Below are positions 8,478 to 15,776 of a stretch of 41,741 bases of DNA, one piece after another. The first letter of the stretch is position 1; each line of letters opens with the position of its first letter. The stretch is from contig JAKQFH010000068.1 of assembly GCA_029556265.1 (NCBI GenBank), forward strand, positions 1 to 41,741. The letters are read 5' to 3'. Both the position numbers and the translations under genes were made by a program. The stretch is from Chloroflexota bacterium. GTDB taxonomy: Bacteria; Chloroflexota; Anaerolineae; Anaerolineales; Anaerolineaceae. The notes beneath the pieces were generated by a model that was given only the letters and a program-made list of their open reading frames with translations, made no database searches and was not told the origin of the DNA.

Positions 8478-9331
8478 CGCGCCGATATCTGAACGCGCCT
8501 GCCTTGCTGCGCGCGTATGGGCTGCAGCCGAAAAAATCGCTCGGGCAAAACTTTTTGGTAGACCCCAGCGGGCTGGATAAGGTTATGCAGGCTGCCGGGC
8601 TTAGCCCGGAGGATACCGTCCTTGAAATCGGCGCGGGGTTGGGCAGCCTGACCGTTCTGTTGGCGCAAACTGTCCGGCGGGTTATCGCGGTGGAAATTGA
8701 CCGCGGTCTGATTGCCCCGCTTACCGAGGCGGTTAGTGAATATGATAACGTTCAGATAGTGGAAGGCGACATCCTCAAAATCCCGCCTGAAGAGCTGAAC
8801 CTGGGCGAAGCTTATCTCGTCGTGGCGAACATCCCCTACTACATCAGTTCCGCGATTATCCGCCGTCTGCTGGAAACCCAAAACCGACCCCCGCGCATCG
8901 TGCTGACCGTGCAGCAGGAAGTGGCGGAGCGAATTTGCGCCAAAGATGGCAAGTTCAGCCTGCTCGCGCTGTCCGTACAAGTTTTTGGCGTGCCGCGCAT
9001 CCAAGCGCGCATCGCTGCCGGGTGCTTTTACCCCGCGCCGGACGTGGATTCGGCGGTGCTTAGCATAACGCTCTTTCCACAACCGCTCATCGCTCCAGAA
9101 GAGCTGGATACCTTCTTCAGACTGGCGCGCGCTGGCTTTTCGCAAAAGCGCAAAACGCTGCGCAACACACTTTCAGCCGGCCTGGGGCTGCCCGCTGTTC
9201 AGGCTGAGAGCTTGCTCGCGGTAGCGGAGATAGACCCGCGGCGGCGCGCTGAGACCCTAAGCATCGCGGAATGGGGGCGGTTGACGGATGTCTGGAAGCG
9301 CACGCAGCCGTCTGATTTCCCTGGGGAATAA
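8474..9331 (+). CDS. rsmA: 16S rRNA (adenine(1518)-N6/adenine(1519)-N6)-dimethyltransferase RsmA/KsgA
   Basis: 285 residues. RsmA dimethylates the two adjacent adenosines in the 3'-terminal hairpin of 16S rRNA late in 30S assembly. Visible motifs: KKSLGQNFLVDPSGLDKV at the N-terminus, the SAM loop VLEIGAGLGSLT near residue 50, VAVEIDRGL, the catalytic NIPYYISSAII near residue 120, and the C-terminal GFSQKRKTLRNTL. GTG 8474 overlaps the TGA of the upstream 3D-domain gene by 4 nt, so the two are translationally coupled. It closes the pth-mfd-3D-rsmA operon; a long hairpin follows. Confidence 0.96.
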   Translation: MTRRYLNAPALLRAYGLQPKKSLGQNFLVDPSGLDKVMQAAGLSPEDTVLEIGAGLGSLTVLLAQTVRRVIAVEIDRGLIAPLTEAVSEYDNVQIVEGDILKIPPEELNLGEAYLVVANIPYYISSAIIRRLLETQNRPPRIVLTVQQEVAERICAKDGKFSLLALSVQVFGVPRIQARIAAGCFYPAPDVDSAVLSITLFPQPLIAPEELDTFFRLARAGFSQKRKTLRNTLSAGLGLPAVQAESLLAVAEIDPRRRAETLSIAEWGRLTDVWKRTQPSDFPGE

Positions 9332-9333
9332 TT

Positions 9334-9354
9334 AACTGCCCATCACGGGCAGTT
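9334..9354 (+). terminator. Hairpin just after rsmA
   Basis: AACTGCCC (9334-9341) pairs with GGGCAGTT (9347-9354) around a 5-nt loop, 3 nt after the rsmA stop. No T-run follows directly, so it could stabilise the mRNA 3' end rather than terminate. Confidence 0.45.
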
Positions 9355-9411
9355 CGTTGATAAAAATTTGGCTTGGGCCTGCAACGCCGCGAGGCGCACT
9401 CGGGTTAATAA

Positions 9412-9449
9412 TGACGAATCGGCTGACTTTTCGGTCAGCCGATTCGTCA
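9412..9449. terminator. Perfect 16-bp inverted repeat between convergent genes
   Basis: A 16-bp arm at 9412-9427 (TGACGAATCGGCTGAC) pairs perfectly with 9434-9449 around a 6-nt loop. It lies between the end of rsmA (+) and the end of the small membrane protein gene (-, stop at 9461), 12 bp from the latter. There is no strong T-run on either side (TTATTAA on the minus strand), so it may be a bidirectional transcript end. Confidence 0.6.
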
Positions 9450-9460
9450 GGTAAACGCGC

Positions 9461-9901
9461 TTAGATTAACAACAGCAATCCGAGTGTGTGCGTGAAATAA
9501 TTTGAGGAAAGAATACTTGCCCAAATCAAAATCGGGCAAACGCAGCAAAGCAGCAGCACCAGAATGACAATCAGCACAATCGCCCATACCGGGAATTTTT
9601 TCTTTTCGGGCGCGGCGGCGCCAGTGCTGGTTCCTGCCGGGGGAATATCTACGACTACGGATTCCGCCGGCGCGGCAGGAGGAACTTCCTGCGGCGTTTC
9701 TGCTCCGGGGGTGTAGAGCTCGCCGGACCAACGTCCGGGATCATCTGCCGCGGCGGGCGCAGCCGGCGGCACTGGCTCGGCTGGAATTTCTTTACTCCAT
9801 TCTTCAGCGGAAGCGGAACTGACTTCTTTCCATTCACCCTCAAGAGGTTGTGAGGCGTCTTCGGGTGTGACTGGCGGGATGTTGTTGGTATTGTCGTCCA
9901 T
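9461..9901 (-). CDS. Small Pro/Ala-rich single-pass membrane protein, function unknown
   Basis: 146 residues. The first 100 are low-complexity and acidic, rich in Pro, Ala and Glu, with no folded-domain pattern. A single hydrophobic helix follows (FPVWAIVLIVILVLLLCCVCPILIW, given here in part: residues about 103-127) and then a short C-terminal segment. With KKK before the helix and no signal peptide, the disordered part is predicted to be cytoplasmic. ATG 9901 is preceded by GAGG at a good distance. A TATAAT box lies at 9935-9940 on the same strand. No family recognised. The double Cys at the end of the helix could be lipidated, but this is speculation. Confidence 0.7.
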   Translation of the reverse strand: MDDNTNNIPPVTPEDASQPLEGEWKEVSSASAEEWSKEIPAEPVPPAAPAAADDPGRWSGELYTPGAETPQEVPPAAPAESVVVDIPPAGTSTGAAAPEKKKFPVWAIVLIVILVLLLCCVCPILIWASILSSNYFTHTLGLLLLI

Positions 9902-9934
9902 GATATCCTCTTTTCTTTGATATTGACTTTATCT

Positions 9935-9940
9935 ATTATA
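9935..9940 (-). promoter_or_regulatory. -10 box for the 9461-9901 gene
   Basis: TATAAT on the minus strand, about 33 nt upstream of the ATG, leaving a short leader that contains the GAGG ribosome binding site. No -35 box is clear. Confidence 0.5.
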
Positions 9941-9987
9941 CAGTAAACCAGAGTAGGCGGGAACAGTTTTTAAAAGCCGGCAGCGGG

Positions 9988-9993
9988 TATAAT
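9988..9993 (+). promoter_or_regulatory. -10 box of the mscL operon
   Basis: TATAAT, predicted start near 10000, giving a leader of about 20 nt with GGAG at 10011-10014 before ATG 10021. No -35 box is visible at the normal spacing. Confidence 0.55.
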
Positions 9994-10020
9994 CGGATAA
10001 AGTTTCTCTTGGAGCGCGGC

Positions 10021-10512
10021 ATGAAGAAAATATTCGAAGAATTCAAAAAGTTTGTGATGAAAGGCAATGTTCTGGACCTGGCAATTGGCGTGATTATTGG
10101 CGGCGCGTTTGGCGCGGTCGTCAATGGCATGGTCAATGACCTGCTGATGCCGCCTTTGGGTTTACTCTTGGGCGAAGTGAACTTTACGGACCTTTACATT
10201 CAATTAAATCGCAAGGCGGTTCAACTGGCGCCGCATACCACCCTCGCCGCTGCCAAAGAGCAGGGCGCGGTAGTGCTGGCTTATGGGAGCTTTTTGACCA
10301 CCACTCTGAATTTTGTGATTATTGCTCTCAGTGCTTTTCTGCTGGTAAAAGGTTTGCAGGAGCTGAAGGAGGGGGCTTCCAAGTTAAAAAAGGGTGAAAC
10401 GCCCGCGGAGGATGAGGTGACTGAAAAACTTTGCCCCTTCTGCCAAACAAAAATCCCGGTGAAAGCCGTACGCTGCCCGAATTGCACATCGGACCTGACT
10501 GAAACCGCCTGA
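10021..10512 (+). CDS. mscL: Large-conductance mechanosensitive channel MscL with C-terminal zinc ribbon
   Basis: 163 residues, longer than the usual 130-150. MscL opens under membrane tension to release solutes during osmotic downshock. The N-terminal helix and TM1 are typical: FKKFVMKGNVLDLAIGVIIGGAFGAVVN. TM2 is LNFVIIALSAFLLVKGL near residue 105. After the charged C-terminal helix a CPFC-x10-CPNC motif (residues about 140-157) forms a predicted zinc ribbon, absent from the E. coli protein. ATG 10021 is chosen over an in-frame TTG at 10009 because GGAG lies 6 nt upstream and the alignment begins there. It leads an operon with a DNA methyltransferase 31 bp downstream. Confidence 0.95.
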   Translation: MKKIFEEFKKFVMKGNVLDLAIGVIIGGAFGAVVNGMVNDLLMPPLGLLLGEVNFTDLYIQLNRKAVQLAPHTTLAAAKEQGAVVLAYGSFLTTTLNFVIIALSAFLLVKGLQELKEGASKLKKGETPAEDEVTEKLCPFCQTKIPVKAVRCPNCTSDLTETA

Positions 10513-10543
10513 GCAGCAGCCAACCAGAGGAGACCCGGCACCG

Positions 10544-11389
10544 GTGAATAATTACATTTATTTGGGCGATAACCTGTCAGTTTTGCGGGGTATGCCGGAT
10601 GAATCGGTGGATTTAATTTACATAGACCCTCCATTCAACACCGGCAAAGTTCAGGCGCGAAAGCGTTTGAAGACCGTTCGGGATGAGAACGGCGACCGGG
10701 TGGGCTTTGGGGAAAACAGCTACCGGACGGAAGTCCTTTCCGAGCAGGCTTACCGGGATTCGTTTAACGACTATGAGGCGTTTTTGCTCCCGCGGATGCG
10801 GGAAGCGTACCGTCTGCTAAAACCGAGCGGCAGCTTTTATTTTCATATTGATTACCGCGAAGCGCATTACTGCAAAATCATGCTCGACCGCATTTTCGGG
10901 CGGGAAAATTTTCTGAATGAAATTATCTGGGCTTATGATTTCGGCGGGCGGGCAAAGGACAGATGGCCCGCCAAACACGACAACATTTTCTTTTATGTAA
11001 AAGACGCGGAAAATTATGTCTTTAATCGCGAGGCGATTGACCGCGAGCCGTATATGGCGCCCGGACTGGTCGGGAAAGAAAAAGCCGAAAAGGGAAAACT
11101 CCCCACCGACACCTGGTGGCACACCATTGTTGGCACAAACAGCCGCGAAAGAACCGGTTACCCCACCCAAAAACCCGTCGCGATTTTAGAACGCATCCTG
11201 CGCGCTTCATCCAACCCCGGCGACCTGGTGCTGGACTTTTTCGCCGGCAGCGGCACAACCGGGCAGGCTTGCCTGAATTTAGGCCGGCGTTTCATCCTGA
11301 TTGACAACAACCCGCAGGCGTATCGCGTCATGCAAACGCGGTTCGCGGGTTTGCCGGATATCACCTGGATATCGCAAGGAGACTTGTAA
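10544..11389 (+). CDS. Orphan site-specific DNA methyltransferase (N6-adenine/N4-cytosine, beta-type order)
   Basis: 281 residues. Motif IV comes first as IDPPFNTG (residues about 26-33) and the SAM-binding motif I comes last as LDFFAGSGTTGQA (near 233), the beta-class arrangement; TGYPTQKP just before it is the usual linker motif of adenine/cytosine-N4 methyltransferases. The DPPF form is compatible with N6-adenine or N4-cytosine. There is no restriction endonuclease, specificity subunit or helicase next to it, so it is an orphan methyltransferase. It lacks the C-terminal extension of CcrM. GTG 10544 is preceded by AGAGGAG about 11 nt upstream. Its TAA overlaps the ATG of the next gene by one base. 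Confidence 0.9.
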   Translation: MNNYIYLGDNLSVLRGMPDESVDLIYIDPPFNTGKVQARKRLKTVRDENGDRVGFGENSYRTEVLSEQAYRDSFNDYEAFLLPRMREAYRLLKPSGSFYFHIDYREAHYCKIMLDRIFGRENFLNEIIWAYDFGGRAKDRWPAKHDNIFFYVKDAENYVFNREAIDREPYMAPGLVGKEKAEKGKLPTDTWWHTIVGTNSRERTGYPTQKPVAILERILRASSNPGDLVLDFFAGSGTTGQACLNLGRRFILIDNNPQAYRVMQTRFAGLPDITWISQGDL

Positions 11390-12186
11390 TGGACTTTTCT
11401 GAGTTCCCTATCCTCGATTTTGACCCCGACCGGGATGCAATCATCTCACCTCCCAAAAAGGAATTCCCAGACGGCTTCCCGGAGCGCGCGGTAATCTGTT
11501 ATTTCAGAGAGGTTATTGAAAAAGTGGCCCGGGAACACCAAGCCAAAAAGCTTGCCAGCATATCCTCTGAGGGCGGGGAACATCCGATTTACGAAATTGA
11601 GCTGAAAGGCGAGCGGCTGGCGTTTTTCTTCCCCGGGGTGGGGGCTCCGCTGGCAGCCGGCCTGATGGATGAAGTCATCGCGATGGGAGCGCGCGCCTTT
11701 ATCGGCTGCGGCAGCTGCGGCGCGCTGGATAAATCCATCGCTGTCGGGCATTTGCTGGTGCCGACAGCCGCTATTCGCGGCGAAGGCACCTCGTATCACT
11801 ATCTCCCACCTGCCAGGGAGGTGCTGGCAGACGCGGACGCCGTGCGCGCGATTGAAACAACCCTGCGCGGCCGGGGCGTCGCGTATGAACTGACCAAAAC
11901 CTGGACGACCGACGCGTTTTATCGTGAAACACCCGGTAAAGTGCGCAAATACAGGGCAGAGGGCTGCCTGGCCGTGGAGATGGAAGCGGCCGCCTTTATG
12001 GCCGTGGCACGCTTTCGCGGGGTACGCTTTGGCATGCTGCTCTATGGCGGTGACCTGGTCCAGGCGGAAGGCTGGGACCATCGCGACTGGCACAGCCGTA
12101 CCGAAATTCGTGAGAACCTGTTTTGGTTGGCTGCCGATGCCTGTGTTAACCTGAACCCTTGCCCGAACGGAGAACACCATGCCTGA
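11389..12186 (+). CDS. Nucleoside phosphorylase (uridine/purine phosphorylase family)
   Basis: 265 residues. Nucleoside phosphorylases split a nucleoside with phosphate into base and ribose-1-phosphate. Visible family pieces are the glycine turn FPGVGAPLAAGLMDE near residue 84, GCGSCGALD near 104 (phosphate and base pocket), the conserved loop WTTDAFYRET near 174 and the ribose-binding VEMEAAAFMAVARFRG near 200, where the Met and Glu contact the ribose. The N-terminal 40 residues differ from standard Udp/DeoD. The substrate cannot be assigned; the WTTDAFYRET pattern is often seen in uridine-phosphorylase-like proteins. It overlaps the methyltransferase stop by 1 nt and the next gene by 8 nt, indicating translational coupling on both sides. 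Confidence 0.88.
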   Translation: MDFSEFPILDFDPDRDAIISPPKKEFPDGFPERAVICYFREVIEKVAREHQAKKLASISSEGGEHPIYEIELKGERLAFFFPGVGAPLAAGLMDEVIAMGARAFIGCGSCGALDKSIAVGHLLVPTAAIRGEGTSYHYLPPAREVLADADAVRAIETTLRGRGVAYELTKTWTTDAFYRETPGKVRKYRAEGCLAVEMEAAAFMAVARFRGVRFGMLLYGGDLVQAEGWDHRDWHSRTEIRENLFWLAADACVNLNPCPNGEHHA

Positions 12187-13465
12187 TTACAAAGACGCCG
12201 TCCTTCCCCAGCTGCTTGCCCGGCGGAATGGCCCGCTGGCGGATGGGGACTCGCTCGTTTTACCCAACCAGACCGGGCATTCCCTGGTCAACCTCCCAGG
12301 AACCGTTAGCAGGCTTTTGGGTGGGCCGGAACTGAGTTCCCCTCCGCTCAGCCCTGTGATTTTGGAGAAATTAGGCGGAGCTTACCGCAATGTGATTGTG
12401 CTCCTGGTGGACGCCCTGGGGTATGAGCACTTGCTGCGCTTGATGTCCGCGGGGAAGGCGGATTTCTGGAAAGAAAACCTGCCCCGCGCCAGCTTGTTCC
12501 CGCTCACCAGCATCAGCCCCAGCACAACCGCGACCGCGCTGACCACCCTCTGGACTGGAACTGAACCAGCCGAACACGGTTACATTGGTTATGAGCTTTG
12601 GCTGAAGCGCTACAGCATGGTGATAAATACTATTCTGCACATGCCAGCCGCCTATTTTGGAGACGTCGGGAGCCTGGCGAAGGCTGGCTTTACGGCCGAA
12701 AACTTCCTGGGAATTCCGACGCTGGGAGCGCGGTTTGCCGGGCGGGGAATCGAAAGCCACGCCTTTCTGCCCGCTTCCATTCTCGGATCCGGGCTTTCCC
12801 GGATGCATCTGGAAAAAATCAGCGTGCACGGGTATGTGGCAGAAAGCGATATGTGGGCAAACCTGCGCGACATCCTCAACACCCCCACCCGTGGGTCGCG
12901 CTATTGTTATGTCTATTGGAGCACGCTTGATTCGCTTATTCACCGATATGGACCGAATGACCTTCGGGTGGATAATCAGTTTGCTGATTTAAGCCGCTCG
13001 TTGGAAGTCAATTTTCTGGACGGATTAGAAAACAAGGTCCGCGAAAAAACACTGCTGCTGCTGACCGCCGACCACGGAGCCATCGCCACGCCTGTCTGCG
13101 GTAAATACAACCTGGGCAATCATCCGGAGCTGGTGAATATGCTGCGGATGCTTCCAACCTGCGAAGGACGGCTGCCTTTCCTGTTTGTCAAACCCGGCAT
13201 GGAAGCCGCGGTGCGGGCTTACTTCGCGAACGCCTGGCCCGGCAAGTTCAGCCTGCTGACCATGGATGAGGCGCTGTCCATGCGTTTGTTTGGGATTGGC
13301 GCGGAGCACCCCGAGCTGCGCGAGCGGCTGGGAGATTTAATCGCGGTTCCACACGAGGACGCGTATCTATGGTGGCCCGAGAAGCCAAACGTGATGCAAG
13401 GCAGGCACGGCGGGCTGCACCGCCTGGAGATGTTAATCCCGCTGTATGCCCTGCCTTTGGGCTGA
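12179..13465 (+). CDS. Nucleotide pyrophosphatase/phosphodiesterase-like alkaline phosphatase superfamily protein
   Basis: 428 residues. Alkaline-phosphatase superfamily metal sites are visible: the first Asp in LLVDALGYE near residue 78, the nucleophile Thr in SISPSTTATALTTLWTG near 119, WSTLDSLIHRYG near 248 where NPP enzymes have xxDxxGHxxG, TADHGA near 297 and the last His in GRHGGL near 405. This matches type I phosphodiesterase/nucleotide pyrophosphatases rather than classical PhoA. No signal peptide or membrane helix is present, so the enzyme should be cytoplasmic. It overlaps the phosphorylase gene by 8 nt, which suggests it supplies or processes nucleotides for it. It ends 5 bp from a convergent gene, with no terminator between them. 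Confidence 0.85.
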   Translation: MPDYKDAVLPQLLARRNGPLADGDSLVLPNQTGHSLVNLPGTVSRLLGGPELSSPPLSPVILEKLGGAYRNVIVLLVDALGYEHLLRLMSAGKADFWKENLPRASLFPLTSISPSTTATALTTLWTGTEPAEHGYIGYELWLKRYSMVINTILHMPAAYFGDVGSLAKAGFTAENFLGIPTLGARFAGRGIESHAFLPASILGSGLSRMHLEKISVHGYVAESDMWANLRDILNTPTRGSRYCYVYWSTLDSLIHRYGPNDLRVDNQFADLSRSLEVNFLDGLENKVREKTLLLLTADHGAIATPVCGKYNLGNHPELVNMLRMLPTCEGRLPFLFVKPGMEAAVRAYFANAWPGKFSLLTMDEALSMRLFGIGAEHPELRERLGDLIAVPHEDAYLWWPEKPNVMQGRHGGLHRLEMLIPLYALPLG

Positions 13466-13470
13466 GTGCC

Positions 13471-14115
13471 TTACCAGTCTTTGGGGAGCGGCCAGGGAAT
13501 CTCCCGGAAGCCGTAAGCATTCACGACCAGGGTCTGATGAAAACGGGTTTTCCAGGGCTTGATGGGGGTGTAGAGATGGACGTGTCCGTGCAGATGCAGA
13601 CGCGGTTTGAAGGTTTTAATCAACCAACGGAACGCGGCGATACCTCGGTGCGGCAGGTCGGTGTCATCCTGAATGTTTTCCGGGGCGCTGTGCGTGACGA
13701 AAATATCCAGGTAGCGCCCGTGCAGCAGTTTGTTCAGCAGTAAACCCGGAACCAAACCCAGGACCATCCACCACATACGCGCCTGTGAGTATTGGTGGGG
13801 TTTATGACTGTAGCGCAGAGAACCTTCTATCCCGGCAAGGGCTAAATCCAGCTTGCGGTCGTAAATCACCTTGCGGTGAAGGTTAATCGCGCCCCAGGGT
13901 TCGGCGCGCGTTTCCCCATCATCTTGCGTTATCTCGGTGACATGGTTGCCGTGCACATAATAGAGCGGGATATCCAGAGCGGAAAGTACATATTCCAGGT
14001 AATAGTACGGAAGATCGCCGCAGCTGATAACGAGTGCGGCATCCGGGAAGCGCTCGCGGATGCGGGTGCTGTAGACCGCGGGCAGTTCCACGTCACTAAG
14101 GGCGAGGATTTTCAT
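13471..14115 (-). CDS. Calcineurin-like metallophosphoesterase with altered metal motif
   Basis: 214 residues. Motifs in order: ALSDVE (residue 6-11, where the classical motif is D-x-H), SCGDLPYYYLEY (GD motif), YYVHGNHVT (GNH without the usual following Asp or Glu), FVTHSAPE and HLHGHVHLY. Motif I thus has Glu in place of His, while all other metal ligands are kept. A hydrophobic stretch WWMVLGLVPGLLLNKLL near 115-131 suggests membrane contact. Substrate unknown. It follows acpS by 12 nt at the end of the M16 operon. The protein is probably active with a modified bimetal site, but this is not certain. Confidence 0.85.
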   Translation of the reverse strand: MKILALSDVELPAVYSTRIRERFPDAALVISCGDLPYYYLEYVLSALDIPLYYVHGNHVTEITQDDGETRAEPWGAINLHRKVIYDRKLDLALAGIEGSLRYSHKPHQYSQARMWWMVLGLVPGLLLNKLLHGRYLDIFVTHSAPENIQDDTDLPHRGIAAFRWLIKTFKPRLHLHGHVHLYTPIKPWKTRFHQTLVVNAYGFREIPWPLPKDW

Positions 14116-14127
14116 AAAAGGTGCTGC

Positions 14128-14490
14128 TTAGCCCCGGGCGACGACGAACGCCAGCGCCAGCCCGCCGTCATGCGTGATGGAGACCGCCCATTCCGTGAGA
14201 CCGCGCGCGAGGGCAGCTTTCAGGGCTTCATCATGCAGATGAAGCGCGGGTTCTCCGCTTTGTGCGTGGATAATCTCAATGCTTTGCCAGCTCACCTTTC
14301 CAATGCCTGTCCCCAAAGCTTTGGGTACCGCTTCTTTGGCGGCGAACAAGCCCGCCAGCGCTTCGCTTTCTGTGCCTGCCTGTGCCAGCTCGCGGGGAGT
14401 GAACACCCGCCGGATGAAACGCGCGCGAATTGTCGGGTTTATTGTGTCCAGCCGATCAATTCTGACGATATCCGCGCCGCATTTAATCAT
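14128..14490 (-). CDS. acpS: Holo-[acyl-carrier-protein] synthase
   Basis: 120 residues, normal for AcpS. It transfers 4'-phosphopantetheine from CoA to a serine of apo-ACP for fatty acid synthesis. The signature GADIVRIDRL with the metal-binding Asp near residue 7, RRVFTPRELAQA, and GLFAAKEAVPKALGTG with the second metal-binding Glu near 53 are all present, as are WQSIEI and the C-terminal WAVSITHDGGLALAFVVA. The ATG overlaps the stop of the upstream M16 peptidase gene by 4 nt, so translation is coupled to it. Confidence 0.95.
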   Translation of the reverse strand: MIKCGADIVRIDRLDTINPTIRARFIRRVFTPRELAQAGTESEALAGLFAAKEAVPKALGTGIGKVSWQSIEIIHAQSGEPALHLHDEALKAALARGLTEWAVSITHDGGLALAFVVARG

Positions 14491-15776
14491 GAAAGCGCCA
14501 CCCCCGCAGAGGCGATAACCAGATTATCCAGCTGCCAATAAGTTTGGGCGACGCGCAAGATATCCTCACGCGTGACTGCCGCGAATTTACCGGGCAGCTG
14601 GCGGATGTAGTCCAGGTCGCGTTGATAGCGCTCAAGGTTGAGCAGCGCGCTGGCGGTGCCGGCATTGGTCTCCAGCGAGAGCGGCAGACGACCGACCAAC
14701 GCGGAGCGCACATCGGCAAGTTCTTCTTCGCTTACAAGCTCCGTGCTGAAGCGTTTGAGTTCTTCCAGGATCAGGGCAATGGCTTTTTTCAGATTTTTCG
14801 GGTTTACGCCGGCAAATACCTGCCAGGTAGTTGGCCCCAACCCGCTGCCAAGCTCGGATTGGGCGTAATACGCCAGGCCGGCTTTCTCTCGCACAGCTTC
14901 TCCGATACGTCCCATCATTCCAAACTGACCGAGAATCTCGTTGCCCAGCTGCGCCGCGAGGTAGTCCGGGCCTATGGTCTTTGGCGCGAACGTGCCCAGA
15001 ACCAGGTCAGTCTGGCTTTTTTCCTCCAGGAGGACGTGCTTACGGACGATGCCGCGCAGGGGTTCCACCGGAGGTAAATCGGGTTGGGGCTGCTGGTTTG
15101 GATTCTCATAGGCGCCCAAGGTTTGCGCATAGGCTTCCAGGGCTTCTTCCGGCTGCACGCCTCCGCAGATGGCAACTACCATGCCTTTGGGTCCCATCAG
15201 GCGCTGGTGGAACTCTTGCAGGTCTTCGCGGGTGATGAGCTGCAGAATTGGCGCAAAGCCCAGGTCGGGAATGGCGTAGGGATGGTCGCGATAGATAGCG
15301 CGGTCAAACGCCTGGTCGGCCATCTCAGCGGTGTCTTGCGCCTGGATGGCCAAGGTCGTGAGCAGTTGGATTTTTACGCGCTGGAATTGTTTGTCCGGAA
15401 AGGCGGGTTCTGAGAGTATTTCGCGAATGAGAGCCAGAAAGCGCGGTAAATCTTCCCGCAGGCATTGGCCGGCGAAGGAGGTGGCCAAACCGCCCGAGCC
15501 GATGCTGAAGGAGGCGCCCATTGTCTCAATTTGATTGTGAAGTTCCCGGAAGGTTAGCCGCTGGGTGCCGGCGGTGAGCATGCTGGTCATGAAGTTGGCG
15601 GTGCCGTATTTTCCGGGACGTTCGGCTGATGTTCCGGGCGGAAGATAGGCGCGGATGGCGACTGCCGGGCTGCTCATATTCGGGCGCGTCAGCAAAACAG
15701 AGCCGTTGGCGAAGCTTTGGCGGGTGATATCATCCGGACCAGGCAAGGATACAGTGGAAAAGGACATTTCAGTCAT
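14487..15776 (-). CDS. M16-family peptidase-like protein, probably the inactive partner subunit
   Basis: About 429 residues. The overall M16 (pitrilysin/processing peptidase) layout is clear: VAIRAYLPPGTSAE near the N-terminus, then GTANFMTSMLTAGT where active members have the zinc motif HxxEH, EILSEPAFPDKQFQRVK, DHPYAIPDLG, and a C-terminal half with YLAAQLGNEILGQ and GLAYYAQSELGSG. The zinc ligands are therefore missing. Tandem pairs of an active and an inactive M16 protein that work as heterodimers are well known. Start taken as ATG 15776 (15767 is possible); it overlaps the end of the active partner. Confidence 0.88.
   Translation of the reverse strand: MTEMSFSTVSLPGPDDITRQSFANGSVLLTRPNMSSPAVAIRAYLPPGTSAERPGKYGTANFMTSMLTAGTQRLTFRELHNQIETMGASFSIGSGGLATSFAGQCLREDLPRFLALIREILSEPAFPDKQFQRVKIQLLTTLAIQAQDTAEMADQAFDRAIYRDHPYAIPDLGFAPILQLITREDLQEFHQRLMGPKGMVVAICGGVQPEEALEAYAQTLGAYENPNQQPQPDLPPVEPLRGIVRKHVLLEEKSQTDLVLGTFAPKTIGPDYLAAQLGNEILGQFGMMGRIGEAVREKAGLAYYAQSELGSGLGPTTWQVFAGVNPKNLKKAIALILEELKRFSTELVSEEELADVRSALVGRLPLSLETNAGTASALLNLERYQRDLDYIRQLPGKFAAVTREDILRVAQTYWQLDNLVIASAGVALS

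Noticed and set aside
10544..11389. Complete restriction-modification system
   Set aside because: Only the methyltransferase is present; neighbours have no nuclease or specificity domain.
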